35,506 bases of DNA, from the NCBI GenBank assembly GCA_020847175.1, contig JADLCM010000052.1, forward strand, positions 81,014 through 116,519. Reading direction: 5' to 3'. The DNA is from Phycisphaerales bacterium (GTDB lineage: Bacteria > Planctomycetota > Phycisphaerae > Phycisphaerales > UBA1924). The notes below the pieces were generated by a model, which saw only the letters and a program-made list of their open reading frames with translations, did no database searches and had not been told where the DNA came from. Shown here piece after piece: positions 8,168-16,241 of this stretch; position 1 is the first letter of the stretch; the number at the start of each line of letters is the position of its first letter. A program made the position numbers and the translations under genes.

Positions 8168-9235
8168 ATGAATCCGCTTCACCGCCTCATCGATGCCAAT
8201 GCCAATCGAGCCAGCGAGGCCCTGCGCCTGCTCGAAGACCTGGCGCGATTCGTGGCCGATGACCTCGCGCTTTCCGCGGCCTTCAAGGCTTCCCGGCACG
8301 ACCTGGCCAGTGCGATGGCCGCGCTCCCCGCGAGCCGGGCGGAACTCCTCGCCTCGCGCGATACTCCCGGAGACGTGGGCACAACCCTGACGGCCTCCGA
8401 CGAGTCAGGCCGAGCTGGGGCCCGGGCGCTGGCGGGCGCGGCGGCGGGGCGAGCGGGCGAAGCCCTCCGCACGCTCGAAGAGGCGACCAAGGCCGTCGCG
8501 CCGGGGGGCCTCGCCCCCGGACTTCTCAAGGCGCTGCGCTACCGAGTCTACGACCTTGAGAAGCGCCTCGTGCCCCTGTTGCGTGTGCGAGGTTGTCCGC
8601 AATGGCGCGTCTGCGTGCTCGTCACGGAGGCGCTCATGCTCGGTCGCCCGTGGCACGATGTCGTGGGCTCGGCGCTCGACGCCGGAGCCGAGGCCGTGCA
8701 ACTCCGTGAGAAGGAGATGCCCGACCGCGAACTATTCCGCCGGGGCGAGGCGCTCGCTCGCGCGGCGCACGCGCGGGGGGCCCAGTGCATCATCAACGAC
8801 CGGCTGGACATCGCGCTGGCCTGCGGTGCCGACGGGGTACACCTCGGGCAAGGGGACCTTCCCGTCCAAGCTGGCAGGGCGCTCGCGGGCGATCGGCTCT
8901 GGATCGGGTGCTCCGCGAGCACGGTCGCGATGGCGGTTGAGGCTGTGCGTGCGGGCGCGGACGTGCTGGGTCTCGGGCCGATGTACCCGAGCACGACCAA
9001 GCCCAAGGGCTTTGTCGCGGGGGTCGGCCTGATGCGCGACGCTCTCGCGGAGCCGGTGCTCGCGCCCGTGCCGCACCTCGCGATCAGCGGCATCGACGCG
9101 GCCCGCGCGCGAGAACTCGCGGGGCTGGGATGCCGGGGCGTGGCGGTCAGCGCCGCGGTCTGCTCGGCCCCTGATCCGGGCGGCGCCGTGAGGGCAATTC
9201 TGGGCGCATGGTCCGCAAGCGCGCGCGCGCCGTGA
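8168..9235 (+). CDS. thiE: Thiamine-phosphate synthase with N-terminal ThiD2 domain
   Basis: The 355-residue protein has two parts. Residues 1-135 (LIDANANRASEALRLLEDLARF...RAGEALRTLEEATK) match the helical ThiD2 extension seen in planctomycete and some other ThiE proteins. Residues 140-350 are the ThiE TIM barrel with VQLREKEM, IINDRLDIALACGADGVHLGQGDLP, the GCSAST phosphate loop, LGLGPMYPSTTKP and AISGI. It joins the thiazole phosphate and HMP pyrophosphate to give thiamine phosphate. Start ATG 8168; the ORF extends upstream but that stretch is antisense to the divergent gene. A TATTGT at 8135-8140 could be its -10. Confidence 0.93.
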   Translation: MNPLHRLIDANANRASEALRLLEDLARFVADDLALSAAFKASRHDLASAMAALPASRAELLASRDTPGDVGTTLTASDESGRAGARALAGAAAGRAGEALRTLEEATKAVAPGGLAPGLLKALRYRVYDLEKRLVPLLRVRGCPQWRVCVLVTEALMLGRPWHDVVGSALDAGAEAVQLREKEMPDRELFRRGEALARAAHARGAQCIINDRLDIALACGADGVHLGQGDLPVQAGRALAGDRLWIGCSASTVAMAVEAVRAGADVLGLGPMYPSTTKPKGFVAGVGLMRDALAEPVLAPVPHLAISGIDAARARELAGLGCRGVAVSAAVCSAPDPGGAVRAILGAWSASARAP

Positions 9236-9258
9236 GCCGATGCAGGTTGCGGGCGGAA

Positions 9259-9274
9259 TGTTCCACGTGGAACA
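9259..9274. other. parS-like centromere site
   Basis: The 16-mer TGTTCCACGTGGAACA is a perfect inverted repeat, and the symmetry extends to 20 bp (9257-9276). It agrees with the well-known chromosomal parS consensus bound by ParB. It lies in the 51-nt gap between two convergent genes, where an unselected perfect palindrome is not expected. No parA or parB is in the window. Confidence 0.78.
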
Positions 9275-9286
9275 TTGCGACGGGCT

Positions 9287-9952
9287 TCAGCGCGGACCGG
9301 GCAGCGGATTCGAAAGGGCGAGCGCCGGCGCGCCCATCGGCATGTCAAACCGTTCGCGGGTGGTGCAGTACCCGCGCCCGCCCATGCGCCCGACGGCGCT
9401 GAGCGCCTCCGGATCAACATGCAAGCGCGCGTTGACGACCCCGTCCGCGGCCCGGGCCAGCAGGACCTCGCCGATCACGATGTTCCCCCCGTTCGGCGCG
9501 CCGGGGTTCAGGCGGATGACCCGGTCGGTGCGGCACTCGAACGCAAACGGGCTCTGCGCGACGCGGGGCGGGCGAACTCGCACGCTCGGCTCGGGGGTGA
9601 GGCCCGCGAGGGCGAACTCGCTCTCGCCGTACGCAAGCGGCTCGGCGCAGGCAGCCATCCGCAGTGCCAGCGCCTCCGGGACGACGTTGACAACGAACTC
9701 GCCGGTGCCGCCCTCGTTCGGCGGCTTGGCATTGCGCAGCGAATCTTTCTCAGCGCCGGCGTCGGTGTTGGCGGGGCAGAAGAGCAGCGACATGGGGTTG
9801 GAACTGATGCCCGCGAAGAAACTGAACGGGGCGAGGTTCAGCCGGCCGTCCGGAGACACAGTGGACACCCACGCGATCGGACGCGGCACAATCGCTCCGA
9901 TCAGCAGCTTGTACCGGTCCGCGAGGCTCAACTCCGCAGGGTCAAGGTCCAT
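9287..9952 (-). CDS. Flavin reductase-like (FMN-binding split barrel) protein
   Basis: The 221-residue product matches the flavin reductase-like domain (DIM6/NTAB type): YKLLIGAIVPRPIAWVSTVSPDGRLNLAPFSFFAGISSNPMSLLF at the N terminus, then NVV, FALAGLTPEPS near the middle and a C-terminal half with NIVIGEVLLARAADGVVNARLHVDPEALSAVGRMGGRGYC. The family binds FMN and includes flavin:NAD(P)H reductases and uncharacterised oxidoreductases; the substrate cannot be told. The ATG at 9952 is chosen because TACAGT stands 5 nt upstream; ATG 9994 would overlap the divergent gene. The 3' end abuts the parS-like site. Confidence 0.88.
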   Translation of the reverse strand: MDLDPAELSLADRYKLLIGAIVPRPIAWVSTVSPDGRLNLAPFSFFAGISSNPMSLLFCPANTDAGAEKDSLRNAKPPNEGGTGEFVVNVVPEALALRMAACAEPLAYGESEFALAGLTPEPSVRVRPPRVAQSPFAFECRTDRVIRLNPGAPNGGNIVIGEVLLARAADGVVNARLHVDPEALSAVGRMGGRGYCTTRERFDMPMGAPALALSNPLPGPR

Positions 9953-9957
9953 GTCCG

Positions 9958-9963
9958 ACTGTA
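9958..9963 (-). promoter_or_regulatory. -10-like element of leaderless flavin reductase gene
   Basis: Minus-strand TACAGT is followed by 5 nt and ATG 9952. It is 13 nt from the oppositely oriented element at 9977-9982. Confidence 0.5.
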
Positions 9964-9976
9964 GCGGCCGGGTCTC

Positions 9977-9982
9977 TACGCT
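9977..9982 (+). promoter_or_regulatory. -10-like element of leaderless hypothetical gene
   Basis: TCTACGCT is followed by 5 nt and GTG 9988. A TTG at 9982 overlaps the hexamer and is therefore a poor start candidate. Confidence 0.5.
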
Positions 9983-9987
9983 TGAGC

Positions 9988-10728
9988 GTGACATTGCTTC
10001 ACGAACATCCTGGGGGGGGAGGGTCGGGGGAGGGGCCTTCAGTCGTTACATGGGCGGCGCTCCTGGCGCACTGCACGCGGTTCGCGCAGAGCGCCGTCGG
10101 TCTGCCGCGTGAGGGCGAAGGGGCCCGCTGGCGGTCGTGCGTCCCGGACGTGATCGCACTTCATGCGGTGCGGATGGCGCTCGCGGACCTGGACTCGCTC
10201 GGCGCGGGTGAGCGGGAACTGGGGCTCGACCGGGCCGGCCTGCTGGTCCGGCGCCATGCGACGAACATTCACGAGGCGTGGCGCGGGGAGGCGTTGCCGG
10301 AAGGGCTGACGGAACTCGTCAACGACGCATTCGAGGCGTATCGGCGGGCACCGGAATCGGGTACGGAATGGGTCGCCGGGGAGCGTGGGGGGCTGGGTGT
10401 GGCTCCCCCGGCAACATGGCCCCCGGAGGCCGCGGCGCCGCACATGGTGGTGTTCGCGCTGCGGGTGGGCGAGGGCGTGAGTGCCGGATGCCCCGTGCTC
10501 TTCGCGCGGGGCGTGCGCGGCGGAGTGCCCCCGCAGGGAGCGATGACGGCGCTGAGCGCGTGGGCGGAGCGTATGGGCGCGACGGGAGGAGGGCGCCGCG
10601 TGCCGATAATGCGCCAGGTGTATCGGTGCGCCACAGGCGAGGTGATTGCGTCGCTGGATGAGACCCTGCCCGCGGGCATGCCGCTCCTGGCGGAGTGGCG
10701 CGGCCACGCGGGATCGGCCCAGCATTGA
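9988..10728 (+). CDS. Conserved-looking protein of unknown function
   Basis: The 246-residue protein starts at GTG 9988, set by the adjacent -10-like hexamer. I do not recognise a family. Residues 15-125 look helical (WAALLAHCTRFAQSAVGLP; VIALHAVRMALADLDSLGAGERELGLDRAGLLVRRH; GLTELVNDAFEAYRRAP). A Gly/Pro linker then leads to a beta-rich C-terminal part beginning PHMVVFALRVGEGVSAG and ending RQVYRCATGEVIASLDETLPAGMPLLAEWRGH. It has no signal peptide or membrane span. Codon usage is like that of neighbouring genes, and the frame is the only long one here consistent with the promoter. It precedes the hydrolase gene, which has its own promoter. Confidence 0.68.
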   Translation: MTLLHEHPGGGGSGEGPSVVTWAALLAHCTRFAQSAVGLPREGEGARWRSCVPDVIALHAVRMALADLDSLGAGERELGLDRAGLLVRRHATNIHEAWRGEALPEGLTELVNDAFEAYRRAPESGTEWVAGERGGLGVAPPATWPPEAAAPHMVVFALRVGEGVSAGCPVLFARGVRGGVPPQGAMTALSAWAERMGATGGGRRVPIMRQVYRCATGEVIASLDETLPAGMPLLAEWRGHAGSAQH

Positions 10729-10781
10729 CGAACGGAGGCAGGACCGGGCAGGCACCTGAAACCACACGCGTGATCGACCTC

Positions 10782-10787
10782 TACGCT
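10782..10787 (+). promoter_or_regulatory. -10-like element of leaderless hydrolase gene
   Basis: CTCTACGCT, nearly identical to the element at 9975-9982, is followed by 5 nt and GTG 10793. Confidence 0.5.
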
Positions 10788-10792
10788 CAGGC

Positions 10793-11695
10793 GTGGTCGG
10801 ACTTGCATGGCTGATGCTCGTGGGGCTGGTGATGGCGTGTGTGCTGGTGGCATGGGCCACCATGCGCGCGATCTCACGCCCCCCAAGGCGGACGTACGCA
10901 TCGGCCGTGGCGCGGGGCGTGCCGGGCGACCCCTCCGAGCTGGCGCAGGCGCGGACCTTCACGACGTGGACGTTCGCGGGGGCGCGCGGGGGGAGGATCG
11001 AGTCATGGGATGTGCCGGGGGATGACCCGGAGGGGCCGATTGTGGTGCTCACGCACGGCTGGGGCGAGTCGCGCATCAGCGGCCTGGTGCGCGTGCCGGC
11101 GCTGGCGCGGGTTGCGTCGCGCGTGGTGCTCTGGGACATGCCTGGGCACGGGGTTACGCCGGGACCGAGCACGCTCGGCGCACGCGAGGCCCGTGACCTC
11201 GGCGCATTGCTTGCGTGCCTCAACGGGCCCGCAGTGCTGTACGGGTGGTCAATGGGAGCCGGCGTGTCGATGGAGGCGGCGGTGCTCCACCCGGAGCGGG
11301 TGCGCGCCGTCGTCACAGAAACTCCCTACCGCGTGGCGCGCACGCCCGCGGCGGCGGTGCTCCGCGCGCGCGGGCTCCCGGCCGGAGTGACGCTCTCGGC
11401 GGCGCTGGGCGTGATCGGGTCGCGATGGGGCGCCGGGCTCTGGTGGCGGCGCGGGGTGACGGGTGCGTTTGACCGGCGCGATGTCGCAGCGAAACTGGCG
11501 TGCCCGCTGCTGGTGCTGGGCGCGGAGCGCGACGAGGTGAGCCCGTGCGCCGATGCGCAGGCCATCGCCGCCGCGGGGCGAGGAGAACTGGTGATCGTGC
11601 CGGGCGCGACGCACAACGGGCTGTGGCGGGAGGCTCAGACCAGGGCCGTCTGCGGAAACGCGGTGTGCGAGTGGATTCGCGGGCTGGAGCGATGA
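10793..11695 (+). CDS. Membrane-anchored alpha/beta hydrolase
   Basis: The 300-residue protein begins with one hydrophobic span (residues 4-27), likely a signal anchor, followed by an alpha/beta hydrolase fold. It has the oxyanion segment LTHGWGES (87-93), the nucleophile elbow GWSMGAG with Ser153, the acid-loop LLVLGAERDEVSP and the base His in PGATHNGLW, so a complete Ser-Asp-His triad is visible. The cap region has paired Trp/Arg (GLWWRRG). The substrate is unknown. GTG 10793 follows a TACGCT hexamer by 5 nt, so the transcript is probably leaderless. It converges on ileS. Confidence 0.87.
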   Translation: MVGLAWLMLVGLVMACVLVAWATMRAISRPPRRTYASAVARGVPGDPSELAQARTFTTWTFAGARGGRIESWDVPGDDPEGPIVVLTHGWGESRISGLVRVPALARVASRVVLWDMPGHGVTPGPSTLGAREARDLGALLACLNGPAVLYGWSMGAGVSMEAAVLHPERVRAVVTETPYRVARTPAAAVLRARGLPAGVTLSAALGVIGSRWGAGLWWRRGVTGAFDRRDVAAKLACPLLVLGAERDEVSPCADAQAIAAAGRGELVIVPGATHNGLWREAQTRAVCGNAVCEWIRGLER

Positions 11696-11747
11696 GCGGG
11701 TCAACGGAGCGCGCCGGCGGTGGAGATGCAACCAGTCGGCGGGTGCG

Positions 11748-11778
11748 GTGCGCCCCCACACGGAGTGTGGGGGTGCGC
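11748..11778. other. Strong hairpin between convergent genes
   Basis: Arms at 11748-11761 and 11765-11778 pair over 14 bp (GTGCGCCCCCACAC with GTGTGGGGGTGCGC, two G-T pairs) around a 3-nt loop. There is no T tract on either side, so it is not a classical intrinsic terminator, but it lies between the ends of the hydrolase gene and ileS and may stop or protect either transcript. Confidence 0.4.
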
Positions 11779-11829
11779 AGAGGTCGGGAGCACATTCGGG
11801 CTGCCGCGCTGCTTCGATCTCTGCGAGGG

Positions 11830-14800
11830 TCACGCGACGCCGACGGCTTCGGCGTCGCGGTCGCTGAGCATGCCGCCGTCGCCGCGGCGTCGGACGGTGC
11901 CGTCGCGCTTCCAACTGCGGTCGCAGCGGGGCTGGTCGCGGAGGTCGGTGATGCGGGGGGATTTCAGGCCCGCCTCGAAGCTGACGCGGCTGACGCCGAA
12001 GAGATCGGCGAGGTCGCGCAGGTCGAAGCGAGCACCGAGGTCATGCCCATTGCGGTCCGCGGGCAGAACGACCCCCATGTCGAGCGGGTTGTCGAGCGAC
12101 TGTTCCTTGCGCGCGTGCTCGATCGCCTGCATCACTTCTGCCCGCAGGCGCATCATCTCGGGCCACAGCGAATCTGCGGCGATATTGAATCCGTGCAGGA
12201 ACTCCTCGAGATGGACGCAGCGCAGCGCCTCGCCCGGCGACGGGCGATGAAGCGCCCCGAAGGCTTCGTCCGCGGTGTGGCAGAGTACCGGGGCGAGAAG
12301 TCGGCAGAGGCCGTCGGTGAGGTCGAAGAGCACGGTCTGCGTCGTGCGACGCCGGGGCGAGTCGGCCCGGTCGCAGTAGAGCCTGTCCTTCACCGCGGCC
12401 AGGTAAACCGCGCTGAGCGTGTCGGAACAGAAGTCGTAGAGGCGACGCTGCGCGCGCTGGAAGTCGTAGCGTGCGTACGACTCGATCACCTCCTGCGCCA
12501 GCGCATCGAACTCACCGAGCACCCAGGCATCGAGGCTTGCCGGGTCGAGAGACTTGAGGCTCACACAGTGCCCGGCGCGGCCGTCGCACGAGGGCTGGAA
12601 GTCAGCGAGGTTGCTGAGCATGAATCGAAGGGTGTTGCGCACCTTGCGGTAGCTCTCGCCCGCGACATCGAAGAAAGCCTTGTCCACCTTCACGTCGGCC
12701 TCGTAGGCGAGGCTCGCGACCCACCAGCGGCAGACATCAGCGCCGTGGCTCTTGAGAAGCTCCTCGACCTCCAGCGTGTTGCCGAGGCTCTTGGACATCT
12801 TGCGCCCGTCCTTGTCCACCATGAAGCCGTGCGTGAGGATCGCCTTGTACGGCGGGCGGCCCATCATGCCCAGGGCCGGCAGAAGCGATGTCTGGAACCA
12901 GCCGCGGTGCTGATCCGAGCCTTCAAGGTAGAGTTCAACCGGGAAGTCGCGACCCTCGGACCGCTCGCGCATGACGGCGTTCCACGACGAGCCGCTCTCA
13001 AACCACACGTCGAGGATGTCTCGGCCCTTCCGGAGCGAGTCGAAGCCGCCCGCGAGCGCCGCCGCGAGCGTGGGGGAGAGGTCGGGGTCGGACGCAGGGT
13101 TGTAGCGGGCGAGGAGTTGGGCGGGGGCGCACTGGAACCACGCGTCGCTGCCGCGTTCGCGCACGGCCGCCGCGACCGCGCGAACGCTGGCGGCGGTCAT
13201 GAAGCACTCGCCCTCGGGCGTGAAGAAGGCGGGGATGGGCAGGCCCCAGGCGCGCTGGCGGCTGATGCACCAGTCGGGGCGGGATTCAAGCATGCCGCGC
13301 ATGCGATGCTGCCCCCACTCGGGGACGAAGCGGACCGGGTGGGCATCGACGGCGCCGCGCGCTGTTTCGCCGATCGACTGCATGGCCATGTCGCGCAGGG
13401 AGCGCCCGGCGTGCCGGGTGGGACGATCGACGCCCACGAACCATTGCTCGGTGGCGCGGAAGATGACGGGGGACTTGCCGCGCCAGTCGTGCGGGTAGGA
13501 GTGGGTGAACGTGTGGGAGAAGTAGAGGTGCCCGCTGTCGCGCAGGTGGTCGGCGACCTTGGCGTTGGCCTCCCAGACGCTCAGGCCCCGGAGCCAATCG
13601 GGGGCGGTGTCGTCGTAGGTGCCGTTCTCGCGGACAGGGCAGTAGATGGGGAGCGCTTCGCGGAGGCCGGTCTGGTAGTCCTCGGCGCCGTGACCGGGCG
13701 CGGTGTGCACAAGCCCGGTGCCGTCTTCGAGCGTGACATAGTCGGCGGCGACAAGCGTCCACACGGCGTTGGTGTCGAGGCGCCGAGGTTCGGCGCGGAA
13801 CTCGGGAAGAGCGGCTCGGAATGGGTGCCGATAGCGCATGCCGACGAGTTGCTCGCCCGACGTCGTCGCGAGGACGACGACCTGCTCGGCCTTGGCCATC
13901 TTCGTGACTTTTTCGACCAGTGCCTCGGCGAGCACCGTGACCGCGCCGTCAATCCAGACCAGGGCGTAGGTGAAACGAGGATTGACCGCCAGGGCCAGAT
14001 TGGCGGGCAGCGTCCAGGGGGTCGTGGTCCAGATCATGAATGACGGGCGTGTGAGCGGGCGCACCCCGGGCCTGGGGACATCGACGCGCTCGGGCTGGTT
14101 CTTCCAGTCGTGGCGCCCTTCGGGGGTGCGGGCGGCGGGGGGCGCCTCGTCGACTTCTTCTTCGTCGTCATCGTCGGCGCGCGCGGGGAGATTGAACGCG
14201 TCGTAGACCCTTTCGGAGTCCGCGGCCTCAAAGTCGACGTAGACGGAGAGGTCTTCGCGGTCTTCGTACTCCAGTTCGGCCTCGGCGAGGGCGGTCTCGT
14301 TGGCGACCGACCAGTGCACCGCCTTGAGCGCGCGGTAGACCAGGCCCTGTTCCAGGAGCGATGCGAGCACTTCGAGCGTGGCGCCCTCGAAGGCCGGCTT
14401 CATCGTGAGGTACGGGTCGGCGTAGTCGCCCAGCGTAAGCAGGCGCTGCATCTGCGCCGCCTGGTGTCGCTGGAACTTCTCGGCGTACTTCTGGCACTCG
14501 CGCCGGATGGCCATCTTGCGCTGGTCGTCCGGGAGCGATTCGAGCTTCTTCGCCTTGTCGCCGGTGAGGAGTTCAGTCATCACCTTGTGTTCGATGGGCA
14601 GCCCGTGACAATCCCACCCCGGCACGAAGGGGCAGTCTCGCCCCATCATGTGCTGAGAACGGACGACGAAGTCCTTGAGGCACTTGTTCATCATGTGCCC
14701 GAGGTGAATCGAACCGTTGGCGTAGGGCGGGCCATCGTGAAACACGAAGCGCTCGCACCCCCGCCGGGCCTTGCGGAGGGCCCCGTACAGGTCCATCTGC

Positions 14801-14949
14801 TCCCAGCGCTTCTGGCTGGCCGGCTCGTTCTGCACGAGGTTTGCCTTCATGGGGAAGTCAGTTCGAGGGAGATTGAGCGTCGCGCGGTAGGCGTTCTTGT
14901 CGTCGGCACGGGTGTCGTTCGCCGGACGGGATGCGGTGGAGTCGTTCAT
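11830..14949 (-). CDS. ileS: Isoleucyl-tRNA synthetase
   Basis: The 1039-residue class I synthetase has the HIGH motif as HLGH (82-85), GWDCHGLPIEH at 111-121, the editing-domain strand MIWTTTPWTLPANLAL near 305-320 and KMSKS at 717-721. Its length is typical of bacterial IleS. Two oddities: an acidic/proline-rich insertion at about 251-300 (DDDDEEEVDEAPP), and a C-terminal zinc-ribbon remnant CDRSWKRDG..RRRGDGG..LSDRDAEAV in which only one of the expected four cysteines remains. Loss of this zinc site is known in other lineages. There is no Shine-Dalgarno and no T-box-like leader. A TACCAT at 15038-15043 could be a -10, giving a leader of about 85 nt. Confidence 0.97.
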   Translation of the reverse strand: MNDSTASRPANDTRADDKNAYRATLNLPRTDFPMKANLVQNEPASQKRWEQMDLYGALRKARRGCERFVFHDGPPYANGSIHLGHMMNKCLKDFVVRSQHMMGRDCPFVPGWDCHGLPIEHKVMTELLTGDKAKKLESLPDDQRKMAIRRECQKYAEKFQRHQAAQMQRLLTLGDYADPYLTMKPAFEGATLEVLASLLEQGLVYRALKAVHWSVANETALAEAELEYEDREDLSVYVDFEAADSERVYDAFNLPARADDDDEEEVDEAPPAARTPEGRHDWKNQPERVDVPRPGVRPLTRPSFMIWTTTPWTLPANLALAVNPRFTYALVWIDGAVTVLAEALVEKVTKMAKAEQVVVLATTSGEQLVGMRYRHPFRAALPEFRAEPRRLDTNAVWTLVAADYVTLEDGTGLVHTAPGHGAEDYQTGLREALPIYCPVRENGTYDDTAPDWLRGLSVWEANAKVADHLRDSGHLYFSHTFTHSYPHDWRGKSPVIFRATEQWFVGVDRPTRHAGRSLRDMAMQSIGETARGAVDAHPVRFVPEWGQHRMRGMLESRPDWCISRQRAWGLPIPAFFTPEGECFMTAASVRAVAAAVRERGSDAWFQCAPAQLLARYNPASDPDLSPTLAAALAGGFDSLRKGRDILDVWFESGSSWNAVMRERSEGRDFPVELYLEGSDQHRGWFQTSLLPALGMMGRPPYKAILTHGFMVDKDGRKMSKSLGNTLEVEELLKSHGADVCRWWVASLAYEADVKVDKAFFDVAGESYRKVRNTLRFMLSNLADFQPSCDGRAGHCVSLKSLDPASLDAWVLGEFDALAQEVIESYARYDFQRAQRRLYDFCSDTLSAVYLAAVKDRLYCDRADSPRRRTTQTVLFDLTDGLCRLLAPVLCHTADEAFGALHRPSPGEALRCVHLEEFLHGFNIAADSLWPEMMRLRAEVMQAIEHARKEQSLDNPLDMGVVLPADRNGHDLGARFDLRDLADLFGVSRVSFEAGLKSPRITDLRDQPRCDRSWKRDGTVRRRGDGGMLSDRDAEAVGVA

Positions 14950-15037
14950 CGTGGTGATCCAGGCTTGACGGTTCGGTTCGGAAATGTCGGCACCCGGGCG
15001 GCACGTTGCGACGCGGGCCGGGAGCCTTGAAACGAGG

Positions 15038-15043
15038 ATGGTA
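15038..15043 (-). promoter_or_regulatory. Possible -10 of ileS
   Basis: Minus-strand CATACCAT lies about 90 nt before the ileS ATG in the 280-nt gap between ileS and the epimerase gene. No convincing -35 is visible. The rest of the gap shows no gene or T-box. Confidence 0.3.
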
Positions 15044-15229
15044 TGAGAAGGGAAGGGTCGCCGCGCTGCCCCGGGGTACCGGGCGGGTCAGGCGAATGTC
15101 GCCGCGCCGCCGCGCCGGGGCGGGGTAATTCGAAAGGCGCGGAATGAGGGGCGGCTGACCATGAGGCAGAACCCTAGCGGAGAGGTGCGCCAAAGTCCAT
15201 CGGCGATCTGCGGGGGCGGCTGGAGCGGT

Positions 15230-16156
15230 TCAGCGCATACGCCGCTCAACGTCGAGGGTGAAGCGAGCGTGCATGCGCTCTCCCGGGGCGAGGGGGATGA
15301 CGCCGTCGTGCCAGCCGCGCCCGGCGAGATTGAAGCCATTGTTGGCCATCGTGACGGGTTCGAGGCAGAAGAAGGGGGGTTGCTCGGGCATGCCCCGTCC
15401 GGTGTACAGGACCGTGTGGGTGAAGGCAGGCGAGGCGCCGAGGCGGACCGTGATGCCGCTGGCGGGGTAGTCAATGCGGGCGCCGTCGAGCGAACCCAGG
15501 AAGCAGTCGTCAAGCAGGACGCCGGAGAGCCGGGTGCCGAGGCGGAGCGCGGTGCAGATGGCGTCATCGTCCGGGGGGCTGAGCGGCAGCATGCGCGGGG
15601 CAGCGTATCGGGACCGGACCGGGAGCGTCAGACGCACATCGTCTTCGTCATTCCAGAGTCGGCGCTGGAAGTAGGGGTGCAGGCCGAGCCCGGCGGGCAT
15701 CGTGCGAGCGGAATCGGTGTTGGTGAGATCGAGATCGATGGCGAGGCGCGGGCCTTCGATTTCGTAGCGCGCCGTGACTTTGAAGGGGAACGGGAACCCG
15801 GGCGAAGGATCGAGCGCGGCGTCGTACCCGAAACGTGCGGATATCGGAGAGCGATCCAGGATCCGCCAGGGCCGATCCTTGACGCACCCGTGGATGGCGG
15901 TGCCGTCGGGCCAGTCCGCGAGAAGTTCGTGGCACTCGCCCTGCCACTCGAAGCGAGCGTTCTCGATTCGATTGCTCCACGGCGCGAGGGTGTAGCAGGC
16001 GAGGTCGTTGAAGGACGTGATCGGCTCGGTGACCGGGCGCCAAAGGGGTGTCCAATCACCGTCCGGCCCGGAGAGGTCCAGCCTTGCCACGCCCGCGCCG
16101 AGGGCGGGGTTGAGGGTGAGACGGACTGAGTCGGACTCAAGGAGGATGAGCGGCAC
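15230..16156 (-). CDS. Aldose 1-epimerase (galactose mutarotase family)
   Basis: The 308-residue protein shows the family layout: N-terminal VRLTLNPALGAGVARLDL, W.P..PWSNRIENARFEW around residues 50-65, GTAIHGCVKDRPW with the first conserved His, GLGLHPYF with the catalytic-base-region His, and the C-terminal FFCLEPVTMANNGFN with the catalytic Glu. It interconverts anomers of hexoses or hexose phosphates; the exact sugar is not evident. The long frame runs on to 16354, but the real start is GTG 16156: a TACACT hexamer stands 6 nt upstream and an intrinsic terminator for the previous gene lies immediately before that, so longer forms would be transcribed across the terminator. Confidence 0.9.
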   Translation of the reverse strand: MPLILLESDSVRLTLNPALGAGVARLDLSGPDGDWTPLWRPVTEPITSFNDLACYTLAPWSNRIENARFEWQGECHELLADWPDGTAIHGCVKDRPWRILDRSPISARFGYDAALDPSPGFPFPFKVTARYEIEGPRLAIDLDLTNTDSARTMPAGLGLHPYFQRRLWNDEDDVRLTLPVRSRYAAPRMLPLSPPDDDAICTALRLGTRLSGVLLDDCFLGSLDGARIDYPASGITVRLGASPAFTHTVLYTGRGMPEQPPFFCLEPVTMANNGFNLAGRGWHDGVIPLAPGERMHARFTLDVERRMR

Positions 16157-16162
16157 GCGGGG

Positions 16163-16168
16163 AGTGTA
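16163..16168 (-). promoter_or_regulatory. -10-like element of leaderless aldose epimerase gene
   Basis: Minus-strand CTCTACACT is followed by 6 nt and GTG 16156. It begins just downstream of the terminator at 16171-16205. Confidence 0.5.
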
Positions 16169-16170
16169 GA

Positions 16171-16205
16171 GGCAAGACAAAAGCCGATGCGATAACGCAT
16201 CGGCT
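16171..16205 (-). terminator. Intrinsic terminator of the Cys-rich protein gene
   Basis: A perfect 10-bp stem (AGCCGATGCG at 16182-16191, CGCATCGGCT at 16196-16205) closes a 4-nt loop. Read on the minus strand the stem is followed by TTTTGTCTTGCC. It lies 37 nt after the stop of the minus-strand gene ending at 16242. Confidence 0.85.
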
Positions 16206-16241
16206 GAGTCGTTGACACGTGATTGGAGCCGGCAAGCGGGG

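Noticed and set aside
11500..14043. An 847-codon plus-strand frame opposite ileS
   Set aside because: It is antisense to the HIGH/KMSKS-containing synthetase and has no motif of its own.
14950..15229. A T-box riboswitch before ileS
   Set aside because: No T-box consensus, specifier stem or antiterminator is recognisable in the gap.
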